A DNA stretch of 64,000 nucleotides from Ferruginibacter sp050611725 (GCF_050611725.1 NZ_JBODJB010000001.1:3038001-3102000), one strand, 5' to 3'. Shown: positions 19,152 through 28,649, counted from the stretch's first letter. Program-made: numbers and translations. Notes: a model not told the origin generated them from the letters alone.

Positions 19152-20630
19152 TTAATATGCTCTGGCAAATAAAACTCTTTGAACACTTTTATTACCACTA
19201 TGAATACACTTGCCCTCTTCCTGTTTATTATCTAAAGGAATACAACGAATTGTAGCTTTCGTTAGTTCTTTTATCTTTTCTTCCGTTTCAGGAGTACCAT
19301 CCCAATGCGCTGCAATAAATCCGGTTTTCTCATCCAGCAATTTTACAAACTCATCCCATGTATCCGCATTGGTAATATGAGCGGCTCTGTAATCATAAGC
19401 TTTCTTATAAATAGCAGATTGTATGTCGTCCAGCAACTTGATTATGTTTCCAGCCAAACCATCAATACTCATGCTCATTTTCTCTTTTGTATCTCTACGA
19501 GCTACTTCTACTACATTATTAGCAAGATCTCTTGCGCCAATGGCTATACGCACAGGCACACCCTTCATTTCATACTCTGCAAATTTCCACCCCGGACGAT
19601 TATTATCGTTATCGTCATATTTCACTTTTACACCTGCTGCTTTTAATTCTTTGACAAGTACTTGTACTTTTTCATCGATCATTTGCTTTTGCTCATCACC
19701 CTTGTAGATAGGAACAATAACAACCTGTATAGGTGCTAATTTTGGAGGCAATATCAAACCATCATCATCACTATGTGCCATTACCAGTGCACCAATCAAA
19801 CGGGTGCTTACTCCCCAACTTGTGGCCCACACATAATCCAATTTATTTTCTTTATCGCTGAATTTCACATCAAATGCTTTAGCAAAATTTTGTCCTAAGA
19901 AATGCGATGTACCAGCCTGTAAAGCCTTGCCGTCCTGCATTAACGCTTCGATACAATACGTATCTACTGCTCCTGCAAAACGTTCATTCGCAGTTTTTAC
20001 ACCTTTCACCACTGGCATAGCCATATACTGCTCTGCAAAATCTGCATAAACGTTTAACATCTGTACCGTTTCGTCTACGGCTTCCTGTTGGGTTGCGTGA
20101 GCTGTATGCCCTTCCTGCCATAAAAATTCTGCGGTACGCAAAAACAAACGGGTACGCATTTCCCAACGCACCACATTGGCCCACTGATTTATTAAGATAG
20201 GTAAGTCTCTATATGATTGTATCCAACCTTTGTATGTATTCCAGATAATGGCTTCACTCGTAGGACGAATGATCAACTCTTCTTCCAATTTAGCTTCCGG
20301 ATCTACCATTAATTTTCCTTTATGATCAGGATCGTTCTTTAAACGATAGTGCGTTACAATAGCACATTCCTTTGCAAAGCCCTCCGCATTTTTTTCTTCC
20401 GCTTCAAACAAACTTTTAGGAACAAATAAAGGGAAATAAGCATTTTGATGCCCGGTATCTTTAAACATCTTATCTAATACATCTCTCATATTTTCCCATA
20501 AAGCAAAGCCATAAGGTTTTATAACCATACAACCCCTTACTGCACTATAATCTGCTAATCCACCTTTTATGATAAGATCGTTATACCATTGAGAATAATC
20601 CTGCTCTCTGCTTGTTATTTCTTTACTCAT
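19152..20630 (-). CDS. proS: Prolyl-tRNA synthetase (archaeal/eukaryotic-type ProRS)
   Basis: This 492-residue class II synthetase charges tRNA-Pro with proline in the cytoplasm. Class II motif 2 is seen in the RPTSEAIIW...VVRWEMRTRLFLRTAEFLWQEGH region and motif 3 near TSRLIGALVMAHSDDDGL. The anticodon-binding domain (QVVIVPIYKG) follows, and the C-terminal zinc-binding-like domain ends in the family's typical aromatic tail, ARAY. The protein lacks the editing domain inserted in the classical bacterial form, so this is the shorter type 3 enzyme usual in Bacteroidota. The ATG at 20630 fits the family start. A -7-like box TAAATTTG lies upstream at 20665-20672. Confidence 0.96.
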   Translation of the reverse strand: MSKEITSREQDYSQWYNDLIIKGGLADYSAVRGCMVIKPYGFALWENMRDVLDKMFKDTGHQNAYFPLFVPKSLFEAEEKNAEGFAKECAIVTHYRLKNDPDHKGKLMVDPEAKLEEELIIRPTSEAIIWNTYKGWIQSYRDLPILINQWANVVRWEMRTRLFLRTAEFLWQEGHTAHATQQEAVDETVQMLNVYADFAEQYMAMPVVKGVKTANERFAGAVDTYCIEALMQDGKALQAGTSHFLGQNFAKAFDVKFSDKENKLDYVWATSWGVSTRLIGALVMAHSDDDGLILPPKLAPIQVVIVPIYKGDEQKQMIDEKVQVLVKELKAAGVKVKYDDNDNNRPGWKFAEYEMKGVPVRIAIGARDLANNVVEVARRDTKEKMSMSIDGLAGNIIKLLDDIQSAIYKKAYDYRAAHITNADTWDEFVKLLDEKTGFIAAHWDGTPETEEKIKELTKATIRCIPLDNKQEEGKCIHSGNKSVQRVLFARAY

Positions 20631-20664
20631 TTGCCTTTGTAGTGATTTTTATCTGAAATTTCGG

Positions 20665-20672
20665 CAAATTTA
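20665..20672 (-). promoter_or_regulatory. Possible -7 box for proS
   Basis: The minus strand reads TAAATTTG, a full match to TAnnTTTG, 34 bases before the proS ATG. A -33 TTTG is not evident, so only half of the promoter is supported. Confidence 0.45.
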
Positions 20673-20841
20673 GCCTTTTTTAGCTCTCCGCCCTAAAGGA
20701 TGGAATTCTTCAGCCTAAAGATCGAAGTTCAAGCTCTGTTGAAACTCTATTCCTTTTAGCACATCTTTAACAAAACAACAATCAGCATTATCATTCTATG
20801 GCAGAGATTTTGGAATCAGATACTTAGGAGTATTCTCCTAT

Positions 20842-20848
20842 TAATTTG
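20842..20848 (+). promoter_or_regulatory. Possible -7 box for the Tyr/Asn-rich lipoprotein gene
   Basis: TAATTTG matches the Bacteroidota -7 box, 32 bases before the ATG at 20881. The nearest TTTTG (20808-20812) is about ten bases too far upstream for standard spacing. Confidence 0.4.
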
Positions 20849-20880
20849 TAACTTTATTGTGTCAGCTAAATCAATTCACC

Positions 20881-21531
20881 ATGAATACTAAAATTTTACT
20901 TTTTCTTGTTGCTCTTGCCGGTATGACCAGTTGTTCTACCGCTTATAAAACCGGGCAAACACCTGACGATGTTTATTTCTCTCCTGTACGCATGTACGGT
21001 GAAGATAAAAAAGATGATAAAAAAGACAATGCCGATGATGTAGCACAAAAAACCGAAACCAGCGAAGATAGGATCATTAGAAGAGGTATTACTAACCCTC
21101 GTTACAGAAACTGGGATTATGGTTACGATTACAACTACACTCCGTATAAGTATGGTTATAACTATGGATACTATTACAATCCATATTATTGCTCTTATCC
21201 TGTTTATAACAATACGATTAAACCTGTTGTTGTAAAACCTGTAAGTACTGTACCAAGAACAAATAATCTGGGTAGTTACACCAATACAAACTACAATAAT
21301 ACCAATGTGGCAAAGGCACCAAGCAAAGCATCTCTTTCGCAGGAGCCACAATACAATAATACTAACAACCGCAGCAACAATACTCCAAAGGTGAATACTA
21401 GTACGAGCAGTTCATCATCAAACGACAATCGAACTTATACACCTGCTTCTTCAAGTACCAAAAGCACTTCAACATCAGGCAGCAGTGGTTCAGGTACTAT
21501 CAGCAGACCTGAAAGAAAAAGCAGTCGTTAA
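20881..21531 (+). CDS. Tyr/Asn/Ser-rich lipoprotein of unknown function
   Basis: This 216-residue protein has a clear lipoprotein signal (LVALAGMTSC). After an acidic/lysine stretch (EDKKDDKKDNADD) comes a segment of about 35 residues in which Tyr alternates with Gly, Asn, Asp and Pro (around 21115-21215). The last 80 residues are low-complexity Asn/Ser/Thr. It looks disordered and surface-exposed. I start at the ATG at 20881; a TTG at 20857 would only add seven residues ahead of the signal peptide. It is divergent from proS and followed 61 bases later by a FadL-like porin in the same direction. I do not recognise a function. It resembles other Bacteroidota lipoproteins with a Tyr-rich middle. 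Confidence 0.75.
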   Translation: MNTKILLFLVALAGMTSCSTAYKTGQTPDDVYFSPVRMYGEDKKDDKKDNADDVAQKTETSEDRIIRRGITNPRYRNWDYGYDYNYTPYKYGYNYGYYYNPYYCSYPVYNNTIKPVVVKPVSTVPRTNNLGSYTNTNYNNTNVAKAPSKASLSQEPQYNNTNNRSNNTPKVNTSTSSSSSNDNRTYTPASSSTKSTSTSGSSGSGTISRPERKSSR

Positions 21532-21592
21532 TCTGCACAACATTATTTATCATGAACCGTAGAAAAACTCCGGTTCCATAAAAGATATTGCC

Positions 21593-23140
21593 ATGAAAAA
21601 ATATTTACTTATAATTTTTATACTCAACGCCGTTCATTCATTTGCGCAAATACCTGAAGACGCATTGAAATATTCTTATTTTCCTCAAAATGGATCTGCA
21701 AGAAATGTGGCCATTGGGGGTGCAATGGGTTCGTTGGGTGGAGATATTACTGCAATTTTTGTAAACCCCGCCGGTTTGGGTAATTACAAAACAGGCGAAT
21801 TTGTTTTTACGCCCGGATTTTCTTTCAACAATAACAAAACCAACTTTAGAGATGCTTTGGAAAAAAGTAAAAAAAACAATTTCTCTATAGGTACAATTGG
21901 AGCTGTATATGGATCAGTTAGTAAATACAAGCCTACCATTAGTGAAGCATTCAGCATTGCTTTTACCCAAACAGCAAATTTCAACAATACTGTTCACTAT
22001 AAAGGAGTCAATAACTTTAGTAGCCGTAGCGAACAATTTGCCGAAGAGTTTGCAAAAAGCGGATATACCATTGATGAAGTTTTAAACAGCAACTCTCCTA
22101 TACCCTATACGGTTGCACCGGCTTTATACACTTACCTTATAGACACTTTCACGATTGACGGAACAACAAAAGTGAAAGGATTGCCTGAATTTGTTATTGA
22201 GAATGGCGGTGCATTAATGCAGGAAAACACAGTTGCAACAAGAGGTGGACTTTATGAACTGGCATTGGGTGGCGCTATCAACAAAAAAGACAAATTATTA
22301 TTTGGCGCAACCTTAGGCATCCCCATCATGAGTTATAAAAACAATACTACTTTTAGAGAAAGTGATACTTCGTCGAATACTTCAAATGGGTTTGGCTATT
22401 TTTCTTACACAGATAGATACGAAACCGTTGGTGCCGGTATTAATTTAAAATTAGGGTTGATCTATAGACCTAAAGAATATATTCGGTTAGGCCTTGCCGT
22501 TCACACTCCTTCTTTTATGTTTTCATTAATGGATAAACACAGTACAACAATTGAAACTGATACAGAAAATTATGAAGGGTATTACACTGAAACATCAAAC
22601 ACCTTTACCAACGGCAAACCCGGTGAAAGTAGATATACTATGCTTACCCCATGGAAAGCTATGATCAGCGGCAGTTATGTATTCAGAGAGATGCAAGATG
22701 TTCGAAAACAAAAAGCATTCATCACCGCAGATATTGAATATGTGAATCACAGGGGAAGCAAATTTTACAGTGCTGCTGAAAATCCATCAGTTGATGAAAC
22801 AGATTACTACAAAGCCTTAAGCAGTGTTATCAAACAACAATATAAAGGCAATTTTAATTTTAGATTAGGTGGCGAGGTAAAATTCACAACAATCATGGCT
22901 CGACTTGGATTTGCTTATTACAGTAACCCGTATAAAGATGCAGCATTGAAATCTCACAAAATGCTGGTAAGTGGTGGTCTTGGCTATCGCAATAAAGGTT
23001 TCTTTATTGATCTTACTTATGCACACGCTTTCAATAAGGAAACCAATTTCCCCTATCGCTTACAAGACAAAGCAAATACTTACGCCACTGTAAAAAATCA
23101 AAGAGGAAATATTGTAGCAAGTATCGGATTCAAGTTTTAA
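21593..23140 (+). CDS. OmpP1/FadL-family outer-membrane transport protein
   Basis: This 515-residue outer-membrane beta-barrel belongs to the FadL/OmpP1/TodX group, which moves hydrophobic molecules across the outer membrane. The signal peptide ends at SFAQ. The N-terminal plug-like segment, with ALKYSYFPQNGSARNVAIGGAMGSLGGD and NPAGLGNYK, is the family's best-conserved part. The rest is amphipathic beta-strand with aromatic girdles, ending in the outer-membrane-type strand VASIGFKF with terminal Phe. Such proteins are sometimes annotated as hemin receptors in Bacteroidota; the substrate cannot be read from sequence. A good terminator follows at 23173-23211. Confidence 0.85.
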   Translation: MKKYLLIIFILNAVHSFAQIPEDALKYSYFPQNGSARNVAIGGAMGSLGGDITAIFVNPAGLGNYKTGEFVFTPGFSFNNNKTNFRDALEKSKKNNFSIGTIGAVYGSVSKYKPTISEAFSIAFTQTANFNNTVHYKGVNNFSSRSEQFAEEFAKSGYTIDEVLNSNSPIPYTVAPALYTYLIDTFTIDGTTKVKGLPEFVIENGGALMQENTVATRGGLYELALGGAINKKDKLLFGATLGIPIMSYKNNTTFRESDTSSNTSNGFGYFSYTDRYETVGAGINLKLGLIYRPKEYIRLGLAVHTPSFMFSLMDKHSTTIETDTENYEGYYTETSNTFTNGKPGESRYTMLTPWKAMISGSYVFREMQDVRKQKAFITADIEYVNHRGSKFYSAAENPSVDETDYYKALSSVIKQQYKGNFNFRLGGEVKFTTIMARLGFAYYSNPYKDAALKSHKMLVSGGLGYRNKGFFIDLTYAHAFNKETNFPYRLQDKANTYATVKNQRGNIVASIGFKF

Positions 23141-23172
23141 CATACTATATATTTTCTATAAATTTTAACACC

Positions 23173-23211
23173 ATAGCCATTACCACCTCAGTAGTAATGG
23201 CTATTTTTAAT
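23173..23211 (+). terminator. Terminator after the FadL-like gene
   Basis: An 11-bp perfect stem (ATAGCCATTAC with its complement) and a ten-base loop are followed by TTTTTAATTTTT. It lies between the FadL-like gene and the receptor gene. Confidence 0.85.
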
Positions 23212-23236
23212 TTTTCGCTCCAAAATACCATCACCG

Positions 23237-26005
23237 ATGCCAAAACTAACTGTAACGCTTGCCGCATTGTTATTTTATATCAATATCAATGGTCAAACAA
23301 TGACCGGCAAAATAGCTGACGAAAATAAGATCAATATCAAAAACGCAGTTGTTGCTTTACTTACTCCTAAAGATTCTATACTTTATAAGTTTACCCGTAC
23401 CGATGGGCAGGGGAATTTTTCTATCAAAAATATTAAACCCGGCAATTACATTCTATTGAGTACACATCCTTATTATGCAGATCTGCTTGATAATATTCAA
23501 ATTGGAAATGCAGATACGAATTTAAGTACAGTTAAACTTATTTCTAAAACAAAAATATTGCAGGAAGTCATTGTGAGCAGTGGTAGTCCAATTCGGATCA
23601 AGGGAGATACAACAGTTTATACGGCAGATAGTTTTAAAGTAAGTGCCAATGCAAACGTTGAAGAACTCCTAAGAAAGTTACCCGGCATTCAAGTAGATAA
23701 AGCAGGTAAAATAACAGCAATGGGAGAACAGGTAAACAAAGTACTGGTAGATGGAGAAGAATTTTTCGGTGACGACCCTGGTATGACCGTAAAGAATTTA
23801 AGAGCAGATGCTGTTAAAGAAGTACAGGTTTACGATAAAAAAAGTGATCAGGCAGAATTTACAGGTATTGATGATGGCAACTCTCAAAAAACAATTAACC
23901 TTAAATTAAAAGAAGACAGGAAGACAGGATATTTTGGTAAAGTTGATGCTGCCGGCGGTTTGAAGAAAAATATTGATGACAGATATAATACCAACTTGAT
24001 GTACAGCACTTTTAAAGGCAAGAGAAAATTATCTGCATTCTTATTAAGAGGTAATACAGGGCAGGATGGACTTGGCTGGCAGGATATGGAAAAATATGGT
24101 GGCGAAAACGACAACTTTGATCTTAGTGTAGACGACGAAGGCGATATCAATTTTAACGTTAATACAAATATTGATGAAGAGCCATATATCAATACACAAA
24201 ATGGATATATAGTCAATACAAATGCTGGGCTACAATACAGTAATAAGTGGAACGATAAGCAAACACTTAATCTTTCGCCGAAATACAATAACCAACAATA
24301 CAGTAACAACAAATACAATTTTTTAAAAACTATTATAGGAGATTCAGTCCTGAATGAAAACGCAAGCACTGTTACAAATGTAACCAGAAGCAATTTTAAA
24401 TTAAATGCTTCCTACAATGTAATGATCGACTCAGCTAATACTATCAAATTCACAGCAAAATCAAGCTTCTATTCTACAGATAGTAAAGAATTTCGTGGCT
24501 CAACAACAACCGGAGATAAGGGTAACATTAAAAACATCAGCAGCAAAAAAGTTACAATAAGCAACGATAAATACTCAATCTATGGAAGCATTCTTTTTAA
24601 ACATAAGTTTAAAAAAGCAAGAAGAACACTTTCGTTAAATACAGACTGGAATACATTGAGTACAGATAACGACAGCTATCTTGATGCATCGAATGATGTA
24701 TATACCGATGGGAACATATCTTCTTCTCTTCTGCAAAATCAATTATCTGTAAGTGACAAATCAAGTCAAAATTTTTCAGCAAGATTAGTGTATACAGAAC
24801 CTCTTTCTAAAAACTATTCAATTGAATTATCTCACAAGATCTCGTACAACTATGGCAATATTGATCAGATAACAAACGCTTATTCCAACATATCAAACAA
24901 ATTTGATACTTACATCGATTCTTTGAGTAATCATTTCAAACAAAAGATCACAACCAATACGCCTACTGCCAAAATCAGCTACAACTATAAAAAACTGAAG
25001 TATAGTTTTGGTTCAGGCTTTGGCTTCACCAACTTTTCTTTTAAAGACATTACACTTGATAAAGACTATAAAAGAAATTATATAAACCTATTCCCGGCTG
25101 CAAACCTGAGTTATACTTTTAAAAGCAATGCAAATCTCAGATTCTACTATAATGGTAATACAACACAGCCAACCATTTATGAATTACAACCCATTCAGAA
25201 TAATACCGATTACTTTAATCAATATATCGGCAATCCAAATTTGAGACCATCATTCTCAAATTCATTTTCGCTTTCATATGGCAAGTACAATTTCATTAAA
25301 GACAAATGGATGCATCAATCGATCAGAATAAATACTACAAGCAATGCCATTACCACCAGTAAAATAATTAATGTAGATTCTGCTAAAACTATCATCCAAC
25401 CTGTTAATACCAATGGAAACTATTCTATAAATGTGTGGACCGGCTATCAATTCAAATTTAAAAAGATTGAAACAAGATTGTTTTTAAGTCCGAGATACAA
25501 CTATACAAAAACCACGGATTTTTTAAACAATGTAAAGAATACTTCTAACACAGTGAATACAGGTATTGAATTAAGATTATCGAAATCCAAGGATAAAAAA
25601 TATGACATCAATATCGGAAACGACTTTTATTTCAACAAAAACAAATCTGCCCTGACAAGTATTGTAAACACCTTCAATACAAATACTTTTTCTATAGATG
25701 GAACCGTTTATTATAAAAAAACATGGTCTCTTACGTCAGATTATTCATACAACTATCGTCAGAAAATACCCGGACTTATTGGAAAAAGCAGCAACCAGAG
25801 CTGGAATGCTACATTGAAAAAAACTTTCAAGAATGATGAATTTACAGCATACCTTATTGCAAGAGATATTCTGAATGACAATATAGGTGTTGACATGAGA
25901 TATTATAGCAATACTTATTCTGAAGAACGCAACGATAGATTGAAAAGATATTTCCTTCTAGGTTTTACCTGGAACTTTAGAAATAAAACAGCCGGCACCA
26001 AATAA
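23237..26005 (+). CDS. Outer-membrane receptor-like beta-barrel with carboxypeptidase-regulatory-like N-terminal domain
   Basis: This 922-residue protein starts with a short signal peptide. A carboxypeptidase-regulatory-like fold follows (about residues 20-105: MTGKIADENKINIKNAVV, GNFSIKNIKPGNYIL). Next comes a TonB-receptor plug-like segment (EELLRKLPGIQVDKAGKITAMG, KVLVDGEEFFGDDPGMTVKNL), then a long barrel ending GFTWNFRNK. This matches the Bacteroidota outer-membrane protein group with an OMP_b-brl_3 barrel. These usually lie next to a GLPGLI-family gene, as here 19 bases downstream. No clear TonB box is seen. It may be a receptor or exporter for small peptides or ions; the substrate is unknown. 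Confidence 0.88.
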   Translation: MPKLTVTLAALLFYININGQTMTGKIADENKINIKNAVVALLTPKDSILYKFTRTDGQGNFSIKNIKPGNYILLSTHPYYADLLDNIQIGNADTNLSTVKLISKTKILQEVIVSSGSPIRIKGDTTVYTADSFKVSANANVEELLRKLPGIQVDKAGKITAMGEQVNKVLVDGEEFFGDDPGMTVKNLRADAVKEVQVYDKKSDQAEFTGIDDGNSQKTINLKLKEDRKTGYFGKVDAAGGLKKNIDDRYNTNLMYSTFKGKRKLSAFLLRGNTGQDGLGWQDMEKYGGENDNFDLSVDDEGDINFNVNTNIDEEPYINTQNGYIVNTNAGLQYSNKWNDKQTLNLSPKYNNQQYSNNKYNFLKTIIGDSVLNENASTVTNVTRSNFKLNASYNVMIDSANTIKFTAKSSFYSTDSKEFRGSTTTGDKGNIKNISSKKVTISNDKYSIYGSILFKHKFKKARRTLSLNTDWNTLSTDNDSYLDASNDVYTDGNISSSLLQNQLSVSDKSSQNFSARLVYTEPLSKNYSIELSHKISYNYGNIDQITNAYSNISNKFDTYIDSLSNHFKQKITTNTPTAKISYNYKKLKYSFGSGFGFTNFSFKDITLDKDYKRNYINLFPAANLSYTFKSNANLRFYYNGNTTQPTIYELQPIQNNTDYFNQYIGNPNLRPSFSNSFSLSYGKYNFIKDKWMHQSIRINTTSNAITTSKIINVDSAKTIIQPVNTNGNYSINVWTGYQFKFKKIETRLFLSPRYNYTKTTDFLNNVKNTSNTVNTGIELRLSKSKDKKYDINIGNDFYFNKNKSALTSIVNTFNTNTFSIDGTVYYKKTWSLTSDYSYNYRQKIPGLIGKSSNQSWNATLKKTFKNDEFTAYLIARDILNDNIGVDMRYYSNTYSEERNDRLKRYFLLGFTWNFRNKTAGTK

Positions 26006-26024
26006 CAATATTAAAATCAATACA

Positions 26025-26783
26025 ATGAAAATTAAACTGTTCATATTATCAATTACAACATTGTTGCTCGGTGCAAGTCATGCACAACAATTCATAGACA
26101 AAGGAACTATTGAATTTGAGGTTAAAACGAATATCAAAAAGTCGATGGGCAATAGTAGTTGGGTTGCAATGCTCAAAGAGAGTTTGCCCGAATTTAAAAC
26201 CAGTTACTACAGCTATTCGTTTGCCAACAACCAAAGCATCTATACATTCGACAGATGGGCCGATGGGCCTCGTTTACCTGAGTTTTTACGCAGAGGCGAT
26301 GAAAGCAATGTTTGGTATTACAACTTTACCGATCAAAAAATGAGTAAACAAAAAAGTGTATTCAGTTCAAATTTTGTGATTGAAGATTCGATATCAAATA
26401 TAGAATGGAAACTAACCAATGAAAGCAGATTAATAGCAGGTTTCAATTGCCGTAAAGCAGTTGGCAAAATAATGGATAGTGTTTATGTTTTTGCCTTTTA
26501 TACAGACGAGATCACCATTTCCGGCGGGCCTTGCAGCATTAACGGTTTACCAGGAATGATCTTAGGCTTAACCATTCCGAGATTATACTCATCATGGATC
26601 GCTACTAAAGTTATAGTAACAAAGACCGATGAAAAATCAATCACACCAATTTCAGGCAAGAAAAAATATTCATACAAATTGTTCAGTAATACACTTGACG
26701 AACGTTTGAAAGAATGGGGTGGTAATGAAGATGAAGAAGATAGAAAATGGAGAGAGCAATTATATTGGAATGCATTACTATAA
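26025..26783 (+). CDS. GLPGLI family protein
   Basis: This 252-residue exported protein has a signal peptide (LLLGASHAQ). It carries the name-giving motif as NGLPGMILGLTI, preceded by a Cys-containing GGPCSI segment. Other family marks are FIDKGTIEFEVK near the start and RLIAGFNCRKAVGKI in the middle. GLPGLI proteins of Bacteroidota are secreted, of unknown biochemical role, and nearly always follow a receptor-like barrel gene of the type seen immediately upstream; the two surely form one operon. The gene ends five bases from the convergent YhhQ-type transporter gene. Confidence 0.9.
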   Translation: MKIKLFILSITTLLLGASHAQQFIDKGTIEFEVKTNIKKSMGNSSWVAMLKESLPEFKTSYYSYSFANNQSIYTFDRWADGPRLPEFLRRGDESNVWYYNFTDQKMSKQKSVFSSNFVIEDSISNIEWKLTNESRLIAGFNCRKAVGKIMDSVYVFAFYTDEITISGGPCSINGLPGMILGLTIPRLYSSWIATKVIVTKTDEKSITPISGKKKYSYKLFSNTLDERLKEWGGNEDEEDRKWREQLYWNALL

Positions 26784-26788
26784 TTCTT

Positions 26789-27583
26789 TTACTCCGCCTC
26801 TATTCCCATGGCGGCCTGCTTCATTTTTGAAGCAGAATCTTTTCCAAGATAGCTCTCTATCCATGCATGTACAAGATAAATAACCGGTGTAAGTGCAATC
26901 GCAATTATAAATTTATAAATGTAATTCCCTGTGCCTGTAACCAATATCTGATGTAAACTCCATGGCTCACCCTGTCCTGTTTGAATGCGTTTTCCAACAT
27001 AAAAGGCAATAAACAATACAACAAAACTGTCGATCAGTTGAGAGACCAATGTTGAGCCTGTTGCCCTCAACCAGATGCTTTTTTCTCCTGTTATTTTTTT
27101 GATGCGATGAAATACCAACACATCCAACACCTGTCCTATCAGAAATGCTACAATAGAACCGATAATGATCCATAAGCCTTGTCCGAAAATTCCTCTGAAT
27201 GCATTATCTGGCTTATCAATATTGTTGCCAATTGAAAAATATTCGGAAGGACTTAAATGTATGGCTCCGTTAAATATCAAAAAAGAGTAACTGATCAAAC
27301 CAATAGTGATATACGAAAGAAACTTAACGCCTCTCGGACCATAATATTCATTAATGATATCTGTCATTATGAAAACAACGGGCCACAATAAAACCCCGGC
27401 AGTAAGATGAAAACTAAATGGACTACCAAACAAATTAATATTAGCCCTTTGCACGCCTGCTGTATCTTCCAGCGAAAATATTTTTACACCGATTATTTCG
27501 GCAATCAGTGCATTGGCAATAAAAAATCCCCCCAGAAAAATGAAGAGTTTTGTGCTTTTATTTTTTAGAATATGATGTATCAT
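26789..27583 (-). CDS. Queuosine precursor transporter (VUT/YhhQ family)
   Basis: This is a 264-residue inner-membrane protein with about six helices, of the VUT (DUF165/YhhQ) family that imports queuosine precursors such as preQ0/preQ1 in Escherichia coli. Family marks are the early FIANALIAEIIGVKIF segment, LLWPVVFIMTDIINEYYGPRGVK, and RATGSTLVSQLIDSFVVLFIAFY. The C-terminal tail is charged. Its ATG overlaps the stop of the preceding 98-residue gene (TGATG), a typical translational-coupling arrangement. Whether it carries preQ0, preQ1 or queuine cannot be told here. Confidence 0.9.
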   Translation of the reverse strand: MIHHILKNKSTKLFIFLGGFFIANALIAEIIGVKIFSLEDTAGVQRANINLFGSPFSFHLTAGVLLWPVVFIMTDIINEYYGPRGVKFLSYITIGLISYSFLIFNGAIHLSPSEYFSIGNNIDKPDNAFRGIFGQGLWIIIGSIVAFLIGQVLDVLVFHRIKKITGEKSIWLRATGSTLVSQLIDSFVVLFIAFYVGKRIQTGQGEPWSLHQILVTGTGNYIYKFIIAIALTPVIYLVHAWIESYLGKDSASKMKQAAMGIEAE

Positions 27584-27879
27584 CAGCTGAAGAAGAAATA
27601 ATATATCTGGAATATTAACAATAGAAAGTTAAACCAAATTATCCATTTTGCAATGCCATGTTTATTTCCTGATAATAAGCCGGTAAGCAATATAATATGA
27701 AACATGATATTTATGATAATTGCTCCGTACCCTAAAACAGCCAGAGTAGCTTCTAAAGGTTGTATTTCGGTTAACACTTTTACACTTGCATATTTATAAA
27801 GTGTCTTGTATAGCAATAAAGATACAACTGCTATAAAACAAGTATTGCAGATGAAGGTTATTTTAGAAAGGAAACGCAT
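27583..27879 (-). CDS. Hypothetical three-helix membrane protein
   Basis: This 98-residue protein has three hydrophobic helices (ICNTCFIAVVSLLLYKTL, LAVLGYGAIIINIMFHIILLTGLL, WIIWFNFLLLIFQIYYFFF) and short polar loops. I do not recognise the family. Its stop codon overlaps the ATG of the YhhQ-type transporter by one base, so the two are translated from one mRNA and perhaps interact in the membrane. A divergent TACGAT-type repeat pair lies just upstream. Confidence 0.7.
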   Translation of the reverse strand: MRFLSKITFICNTCFIAVVSLLLYKTLYKYASVKVLTEIQPLEATLAVLGYGAIIINIMFHIILLTGLLSGNKHGIAKWIIWFNFLLLIFQIYYFFFS

Positions 27880-27893
27880 ATATATTTACGATA

Positions 27894-27913
27894 TACGATT
27901 TAAGATTTACGAT
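27894..27913 (+). repeat. Dispersed TACGAT-type repeat, copy 2
   Basis: TACGATTTAAGATTTACGAT lies between pcm and the 98-residue membrane protein gene. It is nearly identical to the copy at 6467-6485, and to the complement of 27961-27980 with three mismatches in 20. Confidence 0.6.
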
Positions 27914-27960
27914 GTTGTTTAAACCCTTTATTAAGAAGCCGATTCATAAAGCAAGATACT

Positions 27961-27980
27961 ATCGTACATCTAACATCGTA
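27961..27980 (-). repeat. Dispersed TACGAT-type repeat, copy 3 (inverted)
   Basis: The minus strand reads TACGATGTTAGATGTACGAT. Together with copy 2 it forms an imperfect inverted pair 47 bases apart, which could fold into a long hairpin just downstream of pcm. Confidence 0.6.
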
Positions 27981-27987
27981 CGTAGTA

Positions 27988-28644
27988 CTAACCATTCTTT
28001 CCCGTAAGCATCGGCACAAATGAAAAATTTTCAAAAGCCTCTTCAAATGTATTACCATCGGCAGTTTTGGTAATGCGTAACATACGTTGCACCTCACCTT
28101 CATCAACAGGTATCACCATTTTACCGCCAACTTTTAATTGCTGTATCAATTTAGGAGGAATGAATGGAGCTGCTGCAGTAATGATCACTTTATCAAAGGG
28201 CGCAAATGTTGGCAATCCTTCGTATCCATCTCCATAAAAGAATTTAATATTCGGATACTTTGTTTTAAAGATGAAGTGCTTTGTTTTTTCAAACAATTTT
28301 TTTTGTCGTTCAATAGTACAAACAGTAGCTCCCATTTCCGCCAGTACAGAAGATTGATAAATACTTCCAGTACCTATTTCCAGTACCTTATCGAATGGTT
28401 TGATCTGTAATAACTGAGTTTGATATGCAACTGTATAAGGTTGAGAGATGGTTTGTGCTTCTCCTATTGGAAAAGCCCTGTCTTCATAGGCTATTTCATC
28501 AAAAGCACTATCCAGAAAAAAATGACGGGGAATATTATTGATGGCAGTTAACACATTTTCATCGGTAATGCCTTTCTCTCTTAATAATTCGATTAGTTTT
28601 TTTCGTAGTCCTTTGTGGCGATAAGTGTCTTCATACTTCCTCAT
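27988..28644 (-). CDS. pcm: Protein-L-isoaspartate O-methyltransferase
   Basis: This enzyme repairs damaged proteins by methylating L-isoaspartyl residues with S-adenosylmethionine, in the cytoplasm or periplasm depending on species; no signal peptide is seen here. The 218-residue protein has the PCMT opening (RKKLIELLREKGI, VLTAINNIPRHFFLD), the substrate loop GEAQTISQPYTVAYQTQLL, SAM motif I VLEIGTGSIYQSSVLAEMG and the post-motif DKVIITAAAPFIPPKL. I prefer the ATG at 28644; a GTG two codons upstream is possible. A TATATTTG box at 28650-28657 would leave almost no leader. Confidence 0.94.
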   Translation of the reverse strand: MRKYEDTYRHKGLRKKLIELLREKGITDENVLTAINNIPRHFFLDSAFDEIAYEDRAFPIGEAQTISQPYTVAYQTQLLQIKPFDKVLEIGTGSIYQSSVLAEMGATVCTIERQKKLFEKTKHFIFKTKYPNIKFFYGDGYEGLPTFAPFDKVIITAAAPFIPPKLIQQLKVGGKMVIPVDEGEVQRMLRITKTADGNTFEEAFENFSFVPMLTGKNG

Positions 28645-28649
28645 GGGCA

